A stretch of 46,516 nt of DNA from Pseudonocardia lacus (GCF_018531445.1 NZ_JAHDTH010000038.1:1-46516), one strand, 5' to 3'. Numbered from the stretch's first letter, positions 10,335-18,241 are shown. Program-made: numbers and translations. The notes: generated by a model not told the origin, from the sequence alone.

Positions 10335-11057
10335 GTGGACACAACGGAACCGGTCGTCGAGATCGACGATCTGCGCAAGGCCTACGGAGCCGTCACCGCC
10401 GTGGACGGCGTCTCGCTGCGGGTGCACCGCGGCGAGGTGTTCGGCGTGCTGGGCCCGAACGGCGCGGGCAAGACCACCACGGTCGAGTGCGCGGTCGGCC
10501 TGCGCCGACCGGACTCGGGCACCGTGCGGGTGCTCGGGCTCGACCCGGGTACCGACCCGGACGACGTCCGCCAGCGGGTCGGGGTCCAGCTGCAGCAGGC
10601 GGTGCTGCCGCAGCGGATGACCGTGCGCGAGGCGATGGCCGTGTTCGCCTCGGCGTACCGCCGCGCCGTCGACCCGGACGCCCTGCTGGCCGAGTGGGGC
10701 CTGCGCGAGCAGCGCCGGACCGCGTTCGGGAAGCTGTCGGGCGGGCAGCGGCAGCGGCTGTTCATCGCGCTGGCGCTGCTCGGCGAACCGGAGGTGGTCG
10801 TGCTCGACGAGCTGACCACCGGGCTGGACCCCGCGGCCCGCCGCGACACCTGGGCGCTGGTCCGCGGGCTGCGGGAGCGCCGGGTGACCGTCCTGCTGGT
10901 CACCCACGCGATGGACGAGGCCGAGATGCTGTGCGACCGGCTGGTCGTGATCGACCGCGGGCGGGTGGTGGCTGCAGGCACCCCGGAAGCGGTCCGCGGC
11001 GAGCACCGCAGCCTGGAGACCGCCTACCTGGCGCTGACCGCGGAGGGGGTGGCCTGA
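10335..11057 (+). CDS. ABC transporter ATP-binding protein
   Basis: This 240-aa nucleotide-binding subunit of an ABC-2 type exporter has Walker A GPNGAGKTTT (about residues 41-50), Q-loop VQLQQAVLP, signature LSGGQRQR, Walker B VVVLDE and H-switch LLVTHAMDEAE. It is of the DrrA/drug-export type and is followed directly by its permease (ATG overlapping the TGA) and a sensor kinase/regulator pair, so export is probably induced by a membrane signal. The substrate is unknown. The start GTG has CAGGCT exactly 6 nt upstream (10323-10328), a leaderless -10 variant, and no Shine-Dalgarno sequence. Confidence 0.93.
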   Translation: MDTTEPVVEIDDLRKAYGAVTAVDGVSLRVHRGEVFGVLGPNGAGKTTTVECAVGLRRPDSGTVRVLGLDPGTDPDDVRQRVGVQLQQAVLPQRMTVREAMAVFASAYRRAVDPDALLAEWGLREQRRTAFGKLSGGQRQRLFIALALLGEPEVVVLDELTTGLDPAARRDTWALVRGLRERRVTVLLVTHAMDEAEMLCDRLVVIDRGRVVAAGTPEAVRGEHRSLETAYLALTAEGVA

Positions 11058-11797
11058 TGCGCCCGCTGGTCGTGCTGACCCGCGTCGAGACCACCCTGCT
11101 GTTCCGCGAACCGGCCGCGGTGCTGTTCACCCTGGCCCTGCCCCTGGTCCTGCTGGGGCTCAACGGCGCGGCCGGCAACGCGCCGCGCCCGGAGCTCGGC
11201 GGGGCCGGGGTGGTGGACGTGGTCGTGCCGGGCTACCTGGTCTACGTCATGGCCACCTCGGGGATCATGGGGCTGGCCGAGACCCTGGCCGACTACCGCG
11301 ACCGCGGCATCCTGCGCCGGATGCGGATCAGCCCGCTGCGGCCATGGCAGATCCTCGGCTCGCACGCGCTCACCCACACGGCGATGAGCGCGGTCGGCGC
11401 CGTCATCCTGGTGCTGGTCGGGGTGCTGGCGTTCGACCTGCGGCTGCCGGCGTCCTGGGGCGCGGTGCTGCTGGCCCTGCTGCTCGCCACGGCGTCGACG
11501 GTGGCGACCGGCTTCCTGCTGGGGGCGCTGCTGCCCACCGTGCGCACCACCCAGGCGGTTGCGGCGGCGCTGTACTTCCCGGCCATCCTCGTCTCCGGGG
11601 CGCTGTTCGCCCGCGAGGCGCTGCCCGCGGTCGTGCAGCGGATCGGCGACTTCCTGCCGATGACCTACGCGGTGCGCGCCCTGCGCGCGGGCTGGACCGA
11701 CGGTGTCGTGGACGGGCCCGCGCTGGCTATCCTCGCTGCGGTTGCACTGGTCGCCACCCTCGTCGCGGTCAAGTCCTTCCGGTGGGAGTCGAGCTGA
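11057..11797 (+). CDS. ABC-2 type transporter permease
   Basis: This 246-aa protein has about six hydrophobic helices and the ABC2_membrane layout: a first helix at AVLFTLALPLVLLGL, the coupling region YRDRGILRRMRISPLRPWQ, the helices MSAVGAVILVLVGVLAF and VLLALLLATASTVATGFLLG, then AALYFPAILVSGALF and the last helix ALAILAAVALVATLVAV. It pairs with the preceding ATPase, whose stop overlaps its ATG. Drug or lipid export is typical of the family, and nothing here fixes the substrate. Confidence 0.9.
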   Translation: MRPLVVLTRVETTLLFREPAAVLFTLALPLVLLGLNGAAGNAPRPELGGAGVVDVVVPGYLVYVMATSGIMGLAETLADYRDRGILRRMRISPLRPWQILGSHALTHTAMSAVGAVILVLVGVLAFDLRLPASWGAVLLALLLATASTVATGFLLGALLPTVRTTQAVAAALYFPAILVSGALFAREALPAVVQRIGDFLPMTYAVRALRAGWTDGVVDGPALAILAAVALVATLVAVKSFRWESS

Positions 11798-12981
11798 GTG
11801 CCAACGCGGTCGAGCCGGTCGTCGGGCGCGACGCCTGGGACCGGCTGACCGCGCTGTGGCACCTGCTGTTCGCCGGCACACTGGCCCTGCCGACGGTCAT
11901 CACCGTCGTGTTCGCCGGGTTGGCGCCGCCCGACCGACTGCTCGTCGGCGGCCTGGCCGTCGCGTTGGCGGTGTGGCACGCGCTGCTGCTGACGCGGGCC
12001 CCGCTGGGCGCTCCGCCGGGGATCGCGGTGCTGGTGTACTGGCCCGGTGCGGTGGCGCTGACCGCCGCGCTCGCCGGCTACGGCGAGAGCTACACGATCC
12101 TGCTCTACGGGCTGTACCCGCTGGCGTTCATCACGCTCGGCTGGTGGGGCATGGTGCCGCTGCTCGCGCTCACTGCGCTGGTGACCTGGCGGACGGGCGC
12201 CTGGGCGGACGGCCCCGGCGCCGTGATCGACGTGGTGGCCACCGCGCTGCTGGCCACGGTCATCGCGGTGGTCGTCAACGCGGTGGCCCGGCAGAGCGAC
12301 CAGCGCCGGGAGGCGCTGGAGGCGCTGGCCCGCACCCGGGCCGAGCTGGCCGACACCGCCCGCCGCGCCGGCGTGCTGGAGGAGCGCCAGCGGCTGGCCC
12401 GCGAGCTGCACGACACCGTCGCCCAGGGCCTGACCAGCATCGTCACCCACCTGGAAGCGGCCGACCAGGCCGTCTCCGAGCAGCCCGAACTGGCCCGCAC
12501 CCACCTCGACACGGCCCGCCGCGCCGCCCGCAACGGCCTCGGGGAGCTGCGCAGCACGGTCCAGGCCCTGCGCCCGGACCTGCTGCACGGCGCCTCGCTC
12601 GACCAGGCGCTGCGGCGCACCGCGCGGCAGTGGGCCGACGAGCACGGCGTGCCCGCCGAGGTGCGGGTCACCGGGGAGCGGGTGGCGCTGCACCCCGACG
12701 TGGAGACCGCGCTGCTGCGCGTCGCGCAGGAGGCCCTGAGCAACACCGCCCGCCACGCCGGCGCCACCCGCGCCGTGCTCACCCTCTCCTACCTGGGGGA
12801 CACCGTGACCCTCGACGTGGACGACGACGGCCGCGGCTTCGCCGGCCCGCCACCGACCCGCCCGGACGGCGGCTTCGGGCTGATCGGCATGCGCGAGCGG
12901 ATCGCCGCGCTCGGCGGCCGCCTGGACGTGGAGAGCGCCCCCGGCGAGGGCACCACCGTCGCGGCGGCGGTGCCGGTGTGA
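11782..12981 (+). CDS. Sensor histidine kinase (HisKA_3 type)
   Basis: This 399-aa membrane kinase has about five or six N-terminal hydrophobic segments (residues ~25-168), a short coiled region (QRREALEALARTRAELADTARR), then the phosphoacceptor motif ERQRLARELHDTVAQGL with His210. It ends in a HATPase domain: AQEALSNTARHAG, DDDGRGF, GGFGLIGMRERI. This is the NarL-partner class. It probably senses a signal in the membrane, as DesK- or LiaS-type kinases do. I chose GTG 11782, which overlaps the permease by 16 nt, because no later ATG or GTG precedes the first helix. The stop overlaps the regulator start. Confidence 0.9.
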   Translation: MGVELSANAVEPVVGRDAWDRLTALWHLLFAGTLALPTVITVVFAGLAPPDRLLVGGLAVALAVWHALLLTRAPLGAPPGIAVLVYWPGAVALTAALAGYGESYTILLYGLYPLAFITLGWWGMVPLLALTALVTWRTGAWADGPGAVIDVVATALLATVIAVVVNAVARQSDQRREALEALARTRAELADTARRAGVLEERQRLARELHDTVAQGLTSIVTHLEAADQAVSEQPELARTHLDTARRAARNGLGELRSTVQALRPDLLHGASLDQALRRTARQWADEHGVPAEVRVTGERVALHPDVETALLRVAQEALSNTARHAGATRAVLTLSYLGDTVTLDVDDDGRGFAGPPPTRPDGGFGLIGMRERIAALGGRLDVESAPGEGTTVAAAVPV

Positions 12982-13616
12982 GCGGGACGGTGCGGCTGGT
13001 CGTTGTCGACGACCACCCGGTGGTGCGCGACGGGCTGCGCGGCATGCTCGCCGGCCAGCCGGACCTGGAGGTGGTCGGCGAGGCGGGGGACGGCCGGGAG
13101 GCGCTGGCCCAGGTGGCCCGCCTCCACCCGGACGTCGTGCTGGTGGACCTGCGGATGCCCCGGCTGGACGGGGTGGGCACGATCCGGGCGCTGACCCGCG
13201 ACCACCCCGGCGTCCGGGCGCTGGTGCTCACCACCTACGACGAGGACCAGGACATCCTGCGCGCCCTGGAGGCCGGCGCGGTGGGCTACCTGCTCAAGGA
13301 CACCCCGCGCGAGGAGTTGTTCCGGGCGGTGCGTGCTGCCGCGCGCGGCGAGTCGGTGCTGGCGCCGTCGGTCACCGCCCGGCTGCTCGGACGGCTGCGC
13401 AACCCCCTGCCGGACGTGCCGAGCGACCGCGAGTTGGAGGTGCTCGCGCTGGTGGCCCGCGGCCTCACCAACCGGGCGGTCGCGCGCTCGCTCTCCATCT
13501 CCGAGGCGACGGTCAAGACGCACCTGGTGCACGTGTTCGGCAAGCTCGGCGTGGACGACCGCACGGCCGCGGTCACCGTGGCGTTGGAGCGCGGGCTGCT
13601 CAGCCTGGACCGCTGA
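12978..13616 (+). CDS. LuxR/NarL-family response regulator
   Basis: This 212-aa regulator has an N-terminal receiver with acidic pocket DD at 11-12, phospho-acceptor Asp57 in VVLVDLRMP and conserved Lys in YLLKDTP. The C-terminal LuxR helix-turn-helix reads ELEVLALVARGLTNRAVARSLSISEATVKTHLVHVFGKLGV. The GTG overlaps the kinase stop (GTGA), so the two are cognate partners. It most likely controls the ABC exporter encoded just upstream in the same operon; the 10255-10284 palindrome is a plausible site. Confidence 0.95.
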   Translation: MSGTVRLVVVDDHPVVRDGLRGMLAGQPDLEVVGEAGDGREALAQVARLHPDVVLVDLRMPRLDGVGTIRALTRDHPGVRALVLTTYDEDQDILRALEAGAVGYLLKDTPREELFRAVRAAARGESVLAPSVTARLLGRLRNPLPDVPSDRELEVLALVARGLTNRAVARSLSISEATVKTHLVHVFGKLGVDDRTAAVTVALERGLLSLDR

Positions 13617-13690
13617 ACGCGGGGCGGGGTGCGGCAGCCGCACGAGCGCCGGCGCCCGGTCGGCCGCTGCCCGTGGAGTGGTTCGCCACC

Positions 13691-13696
13691 TAGCGT
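13691..13696 (+). promoter_or_regulatory. Candidate leaderless -10 for the metalloprotease
   Basis: TAGCGT ends 7 nt before the ATG at 13704, and there is no Shine-Dalgarno sequence in between. This suggests the protease gene is transcribed on its own. A small perfect hairpin (GTGCGGC-A-GCCGCAC, 13629-13643) just upstream may end the preceding operon. Confidence 0.5.
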
Positions 13697-13703
13697 GACA
13701 GCC

Positions 13704-14624
13704 ATGGCTGACAGCCCGGTGCCGAGCGTCCGCAGGTGTGCCACTCCCATCGTCCACGAGCGCCTGCTGCGCACGGCCCCCGGCTACCGGGAGGCGCGGG
13801 AGCGCAGCGAGAACGCTGCGTGGTCCGGCGCCCGCGGTACCGCCGCGCAGCGCCCCGGCGTCACCCGGATCCCGGTCGTGGTGCACGTCGTGCACAACAC
13901 CCCGGAGCAGGACATCTCGGCCGAGCAGGTGCGGTCCCAGATCACCGCGCTGACCGCCGACTACCGCGCCCGCAACGCCGACATCGGACAGGTCCCCGAG
14001 CCGTTCGCGCCGCTCGTCGGCGACGCCCGCATCGAGTTCGCGCTCGCCACCACCGATCCCGACGGCAACCCGACCGACGGCATCACCCGCACCGCGACCG
14101 ACGTGGCGCTGTTCGCCGACGACGACGCGGTGAAGTCCGCGGCCACCGGCGGCGCCGACCCCTGGCCCACCGACCGCTACCTGAACCTGTGGGTGGCGCC
14201 GCTGGTCGAGGGCCTGTTCGGCTACGCCCAGATGCCCGGCGGACCACCTGAGACCGACGGCGTGGTCATCGCCTACATCGCGTTCGGCACCCTCGGCACC
14301 GTCTCCCCGCCGTTCCACCTCGGCCGGGTGGCGACGCACGAGATCGGGCACTGGCTCAACCTGCTGCACATCTGGGGCGACGACGGCGACGGCTGCAACG
14401 GCACCGACTTCGTCGAGGACACCCCACCGCAAGCCGGCCCGAACGTCGGCGCCCCCGAGTTCCCTCACTTCACCTGCGACAACGGCCCCAACGGCGACCT
14501 GTTCGTCAACTTCATGGACTTCACCGACGACCCGGTGATGGTGATGTTCACCCAAGGCCAGGTCGCCCGGATGCAGGCCTGCCTGGACACCGACCGACCC
14601 ACACTCGGCACCCAACTCCCCTAA
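13704..14624 (+). CDS. M43-family zinc metalloprotease (pappalysin/cytophagalysin-like)
   Basis: This 306-aa metzincin-type peptidase has the zinc motif HEIGHWLNLLH at 212-222 (His212, Glu213, His216, His222). The usual glycine of HExxHxxGxxH is Asn219, a variant I believe occurs in this family. The Met-turn is VNFMDFTDD (about 268-276), followed by MFTQGQVARM, the typical end of the fold. The N-terminus (CATPIVHERLLRTAPGYREAR) resembles other actinobacterial members. No signal peptide or membrane anchor is visible, so secretion is not supported by the sequence. It follows the two-component operon but has its own likely promoter, so a functional link is uncertain. Confidence 0.88.
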   Translation: MADSPVPSVRRCATPIVHERLLRTAPGYREARERSENAAWSGARGTAAQRPGVTRIPVVVHVVHNTPEQDISAEQVRSQITALTADYRARNADIGQVPEPFAPLVGDARIEFALATTDPDGNPTDGITRTATDVALFADDDAVKSAATGGADPWPTDRYLNLWVAPLVEGLFGYAQMPGGPPETDGVVIAYIAFGTLGTVSPPFHLGRVATHEIGHWLNLLHIWGDDGDGCNGTDFVEDTPPQAGPNVGAPEFPHFTCDNGPNGDLFVNFMDFTDDPVMVMFTQGQVARMQACLDTDRPTLGTQLP

Positions 14625-14689
14625 CCGTCGAGAACGAAGTTGTCGTGATCAACAGGCCCTGTGGATCACGACAACTTCGTTCTCGACGG
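14625..14689. repeat. 65-nt near-perfect hairpin (26-bp perfect arms)
   Basis: The arm at 14625-14650 is the exact reverse complement of 14664-14689. The 13-nt centre (14651-14663) itself holds ACAGG-C-CCTGT, so the whole 65 nt can fold with one mismatch. It starts one base after the protease stop and has no T-run. It may be a terminator, but perfect 26-bp arms are far beyond what that needs. A dispersed palindromic element is the alternative. Confidence 0.8.
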
Positions 14690-14763
14690 GGCGCCTGGGC
14701 GCCGCGCTGGTCGGACGAAGGTCGCTCTCGTGCGGCCCCGCCCGCTCCCCGGGGACGCCCTTC

Positions 14764-14853
14764 ACCAGCGCTGCGGCGACCCGACCGGCGCTGCGACTCC
14801 CCACCAGCGCTGCGAGACCACCCCAGCCCTGCAAGGAGCGTCATCGGCCTGCA
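14764..14853. repeat. Array of CTGCGA-like units with ~20-nt period
   Basis: CTGC(G/A) units begin at 14771, 14791, 14810, 14829 and 14849, that is every 19-20 nt. The first three sit in a longer shared context (ACCAGCG or ACCGGCG directly before). The units decay to the right. The region from 14690 to 15047 holds no convincing gene on either strand. The same hexamer in both orientations builds the 72-bp element immediately downstream. Confidence 0.6.
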
Positions 14854-14891
14854 TCTGGCAGCAGCGAGCGCACGCACGGGCCGTTCGCCTC

Positions 14892-14963
14892 GTCCTCGCA
14901 GCGCCAGGTCGGTCGTCGCAGCCCGCCGGCGCGCTGCGACGTCCCCGCCAACCCTGCGAGGAC
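14892..14963. repeat. 72-bp palindromic element, copy A
   Basis: Four 10-mers of the type GTCNTCGCAG are arranged as two forward (14892, 14912) and two inverted (14934, 14954). The spacing within each pair is 20 nt, and the pairs meet at a 12-nt centre. The outermost pair GTCCTCGCAG/CTGCGAGGAC is perfectly complementary. A second copy with identical geometry and length is at 23093-23164. Confidence 0.7.
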
Positions 14964-14994
14964 ACGCCAGCCCAGCTTTGCGAAGCCCCGAACA

Positions 14995-15034
14995 CCAGGA
15001 GAGCCACGACCCGAGCGGGCCGTGGCTCTCCTGG
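14995..15034 (-). terminator. Hairpin terminator of the kor operon
   Basis: CCAGGAGAGCCACG (14995-15008) pairs perfectly with CGTGGCTCTCCTGG (15021-15034). The 12-nt loop can add a further 4-bp stem. It lies 13 nt beyond the korB stop in the direction of transcription. With 14 perfect pairs it is the strongest simple terminator in the left half of the window. Confidence 0.85.
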
Positions 15035-15047
15035 CGGTAGCTGCGGA

Positions 15048-16124
15048 TCAGCCGGCGACGGTCCAGGTGTCGCGGCCGTTGAGCAGCCCCTGCAGGTCGA
15101 CCTGCGGGGTCCGCTCCTTGGCCTCGGCGACCTGCGCGCGGGCGAGGTCGTCGTAGGTGGGGCGGCTGACCTGGCGGAAGATGCCGGTGACCGTGTGGTT
15201 GAGGTCCTGGTCCGACAGCCGCGACAGCGCCCACGACAGGTTCTGGTCGGCCTGGTCGTGCACGACGATCTGGGACTGGTCGATCTCGTCGGCCTTGGCC
15301 ACGGTGAGCCCGAAGCCCTCCTGCACCACGGCGTACTCGCCGAGCCCGTCGTCGCCGGCGGGGCCGAAGCGGATCGGCTCGCCGTGGCGGACCGGGATGA
15401 GCCGCTGGTCCTTGGTCTCCGGCTTGCGCAGCAGGTCGAACGAGCCGTCGTTGAAGATCGGGCAGTCCTGGAAGATCTCCACCAGCGCGGTGCCGCGGTG
15501 CGCGGCGGCCGCGTTGAGGACCTCGGTGAGGCCCTTGCGGTCGGAGTCGATGGCGCGCCCGACGAAGCTCGCCTCGGCGCCCAGGGCCACCGAGACCGGG
15601 TTGAACGGGTGGTCCAGCGACCCCATCGGCGTCGACTTGGTGATCTTGCCCTGCTCGCTGGTCGGCGAGTACTGGCCCTTGGTCAGCCCGTAGATCCGGT
15701 TGTTGAACAGCAGGATCGTCATGTTGACGTTGCGGCGCAGCGCGTGGATCAGGTGGTTGCCGCCGATGGACAGCGCGTCGCCGTCGCCGGTGACGACCCA
15801 CACCGACAGGTCGGGGCGGGTGACGGCCAGGCCGGTGGCGATCGCCGGGGCGCGGCCATGGATGGAGTGCATGCCGTAGGTGTCGAGGTAGTACGGGAAG
15901 CGGCTGGAGCAGCCGATCCCGGACACGAACACCGTGTTCTCCCGCTTGATGCCCAGCGTCGGGAGGAACGAGCGGACGGCGGCCAGCACGGCGTAGTCGC
16001 CGCAGCCGGGGCACCAGCGCACCTCCTGGTCGGAGGTGAAGTCCTTGGCGGTCTGCTTGTCGTCGGTCTTCGGGACGTCGTCCAGGCCGCCGATCAGCGG
16101 CAGGCCCAGGTCGATCGCGGTCAT
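15048..16124 (-). CDS. korB: 2-oxoglutarate:ferredoxin oxidoreductase, beta subunit
   Basis: This 358-aa thiamine-diphosphate-binding subunit oxidatively decarboxylates a 2-oxoacid (probably 2-oxoglutarate) to the acyl-CoA with ferredoxin as acceptor. Seen: WCPGCGDYAVL and GIGCSSRFPYY (conserved cysteines), HGRAPAIATGLAV, and the ThDP motif GDGDALSIGGNHLIHALRRN ending in LLFNNRIYGLTKGQYSPTS. The start at ATG 16124 is preferred over GTG 16130 because GAGGAG (16130-16135) lies 5 nt before it. Its ATG overlaps the stop of a 26-codon micro-ORF that connects back to korA. A hairpin terminator follows. Confidence 0.95.
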   Translation of the reverse strand: MTAIDLGLPLIGGLDDVPKTDDKQTAKDFTSDQEVRWCPGCGDYAVLAAVRSFLPTLGIKRENTVFVSGIGCSSRFPYYLDTYGMHSIHGRAPAIATGLAVTRPDLSVWVVTGDGDALSIGGNHLIHALRRNVNMTILLFNNRIYGLTKGQYSPTSEQGKITKSTPMGSLDHPFNPVSVALGAEASFVGRAIDSDRKGLTEVLNAAAAHRGTALVEIFQDCPIFNDGSFDLLRKPETKDQRLIPVRHGEPIRFGPAGDDGLGEYAVVQEGFGLTVAKADEIDQSQIVVHDQADQNLSWALSRLSDQDLNHTVTGIFRQVSRPTYDDLARAQVAEAKERTPQVDLQGLLNGRDTWTVAG

Positions 16125-16201
16125 GCCCACTCCTCGCCGGCGCTCGTCGCGGACATGACCTTCGGTGCTGTGTTTGATGATGACCTCGCGAGCTCGGTCA
16201 T
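16121..16201 (-). CDS. 26-aa micro-ORF bridging korA and korB
   Basis: In the 73-nt gap between korA and korB a 26-codon frame begins with an ATG that overlaps the korA stop (ATGA) and ends with a TGA that overlaps the korB ATG (ATGA). The product would start MTELARSSSNTAPK and end AGEEWA. It uses TCA, ACA and GCA codons, which are rare in neighbouring genes, so the peptide itself is probably not under strong selection. Translational coupling that keeps the two subunits in balance is the simplest explanation. Confidence 0.42.
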   Translation of the reverse strand: MTELARSSSNTAPKVMSATSAGEEWA

Positions 16202-18078
16202 GTTTGCACTCCCGTCAGGTACCCCAGGAACACGTCCTGCAGCTCTTCGGCCTTGAAGGGCAGCCCGGAGACAGTGGTGTAGCTGTGCACGTCCACGAGG
16301 TAGCGGGCGCGCAGCAGCAGGGACAGCTGGCCGAGGTTCATCTCGGGCACCAGCACCGTCCGGTATCGGCCGAGCACGTCGCCCAGGTTGGCGGGCAGCG
16401 GGTTCAGGTGCCGCAGGTGGGCGGTGGCGATCCGGTGGCCCATGCCGCGCACGCGGCGGGCCCCGGCGATGATCGGGCCGTAGGTGGAGCCCCAGCCGAC
16501 GACGAGGACGTCGGCGTCGCCGGTCGGGTCCTCGACCTCGACGTCGGCGACCTCGATGCCGTCGATCTTCGCCCCGCGCAGCCGGACCATCCGGTCGTGG
16601 TTGGCGGGCTCGTAGGAGATCGAGCCGCGGCCGTCGGCCTTCTCCAGGCCGCCGATCCGGTGCTCCAGCCCGGGGGTGCCGGGGATCGCCCACGGACGCG
16701 CGAGGGTGTCGTCGTCGCGCAGGTAGGGCCAGAACTCGGCGCCGTCGGGCGAGTTGCGCTCGGTGGCGAAGCCCGGCTCGATCCTCGGCAGCGAGTCGGC
16801 GTCGGGGACCTTCCACGGCTCCGACCCGTTGGCCAGCGAACCGTCCGACAGCAGCAGGACCGGCGTGCGGTAGGTGACCGCGATGCGCACGGCCTCCAGC
16901 GCGGCGTCGAAGCAGTCGCCGGGGGACCGCGGCGCCACGATCGGCACCGGGGCCTCGCCGTTGCGGCCGAACATGGCCTGCAGCAGGTCGGCCTGCTCGG
17001 TCTTGGTGGGCAGCCCGGTGGACGGGCCGCCGCGCTGCACGTCGACGATCAGCATCGGCAGCTCCAGGGCCACCGCCAGGCCGATCGTCTCGGACTTCAG
17101 CGCGAGCCCGGGCCCCGACGTCGTGGTGACGCCGAGCGCGCCGCCGAACGCCGCGCCCAGCGCCGAGCCGACGCCGGAGATCTCGTCCTCGGCCTGGAAC
17201 GTGGTGACGCCGAACGCCTTGTGCTTGCTCAGCTCGTGCAGGATGTCCGAGGCCGGGGTGATCGGGTACGAGCCGAGGAACACCGGCAGCCCGCTGACCC
17301 GCCCGGCCGCCACGATCCCGTAGGACAGCGCCGTGTTGCCGGTGATCTGGCGGTACGTGCCGACGTCGAGCTTGGCCGGGGCCACCTCGTAGGTGACCGC
17401 GAAGGCCTCGGTCGTCTCGCCGTAGGCGTGCCCGGCCTTGAACGCCAGGATGTTGGCCTCGGCCAGGTCGGGGCGGCGGGCGAACTTCTCCCGCAGGAAC
17501 CGCTCGGTGCCCTCGTGCGGCCGGTGGTACATCCAGGACAGCAGGCCCAGCGCGAACATGTTCTTGGCCCGCTCGGCGTCCTTCTTGGACAGGCCGGTCT
17601 CGGCGAGCGCGCCCTTGGTGAGGGTGGCCATGGCCACCGGGAACACCGAGAACTGCGCCAGCGAGTCGTCCTCCAGCGGGTTGGCGTCGTAGCCGACCTT
17701 GGTGAGGTTGCGCTTGGTGAACTCGTCGGTGTTGACGATGATGACGCCACCGGCCGGCAGGTCGCCGACGTTCGCCTTGAGCGCCGCCGGGTTCATCGCG
17801 ACCAGCACGTCGGGCCGGTCGCCGGGGGTGACGATGTCGTAGTTGGCGAAGTGCAGCTGGAACGACGACACGCCTGGCAGGGTGCCGGCGGGCGCGCGGA
17901 TCTCGGCGGGGAAGTTCGGCAGGGTCGACAGGTCGTTGCCGAAGGCGGCGGTCTCGGAGGTGAACCTGTCGCCGGTGAGCTGCATACCGTCGCCGGAATC
18001 GCCGGCGAAGCGGATGACGACGCGGTCGCGGGGGACTACTTCCGACCGCTGCTCGACGGCGGTGTCGGACTGGGACAT
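16198..18078 (-). CDS. korA: 2-oxoglutarate:ferredoxin oxidoreductase, fused gamma-alpha subunit
   Basis: This 626-aa protein is the partner of KorB. The N-terminal gamma domain (about 20-200) begins VVIRFAGDSGDGMQLTGDRF and contains PAEIRAPAGTLPGVSSFQLHFA. The alpha (pyrimidine-binding) domain follows with SYPITPASDILHELSK and the EDEISGVGSALGAAFGGALGVTTTSGPG stretch, plus LPMLIVDVQRGGPSTGLPTKTEQADL. I chose ATG 18078 (MSQSDTAVEQ); an earlier in-frame start would add 32 residues unlike the family. KorAB can replace or supplement 2-oxoglutarate dehydrogenase in actinobacteria. Confidence 0.95.
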   Translation of the reverse strand: MSQSDTAVEQRSEVVPRDRVVIRFAGDSGDGMQLTGDRFTSETAAFGNDLSTLPNFPAEIRAPAGTLPGVSSFQLHFANYDIVTPGDRPDVLVAMNPAALKANVGDLPAGGVIIVNTDEFTKRNLTKVGYDANPLEDDSLAQFSVFPVAMATLTKGALAETGLSKKDAERAKNMFALGLLSWMYHRPHEGTERFLREKFARRPDLAEANILAFKAGHAYGETTEAFAVTYEVAPAKLDVGTYRQITGNTALSYGIVAAGRVSGLPVFLGSYPITPASDILHELSKHKAFGVTTFQAEDEISGVGSALGAAFGGALGVTTTSGPGLALKSETIGLAVALELPMLIVDVQRGGPSTGLPTKTEQADLLQAMFGRNGEAPVPIVAPRSPGDCFDAALEAVRIAVTYRTPVLLLSDGSLANGSEPWKVPDADSLPRIEPGFATERNSPDGAEFWPYLRDDDTLARPWAIPGTPGLEHRIGGLEKADGRGSISYEPANHDRMVRLRGAKIDGIEVADVEVEDPTGDADVLVVGWGSTYGPIIAGARRVRGMGHRIATAHLRHLNPLPANLGDVLGRYRTVLVPEMNLGQLSLLLRARYLVDVHSYTTVSGLPFKAEELQDVFLGYLTGVQT

Positions 18079-18153
18079 GTCGCGGTCGGTCCTCGATTCC
18101 GGGACGGAAATGTGCGTACCCCCGAGGTTAACTCGCCGCGCGACTGAGTGTCG

Positions 18154-18170
18154 CCTCACCCCGAGTGAGG
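18154..18170. promoter_or_regulatory. Palindrome upstream of korA, candidate operator
   Basis: CCTCAC-N5-GTGAGG lies 76 nt upstream of the korA ATG, within the 163-nt gap that separates korA from the stop of the enoyl-CoA hydratase. The same gap also holds TGATCACC(A/G)G twice, starting at 18203 and 18214, a direct repeat of one helical turn with each TGATCA itself palindromic. Which regulator binds is not visible. Confidence 0.35.
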
Positions 18171-18241
18171 TCACAGCCGCGGCGCTACCGGGGGTGCCCG
18201 GATGATCACCAGCTGATCACCGGACCGATCCCGGTACCGGT

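Noticed and set aside
14764..14963. Possible CRISPR array (regular short repeats)
   Set aside because: The period is only ~20 nt, the conserved part is 6-10 nt, unit orientation flips in the middle, and no cas gene is present.
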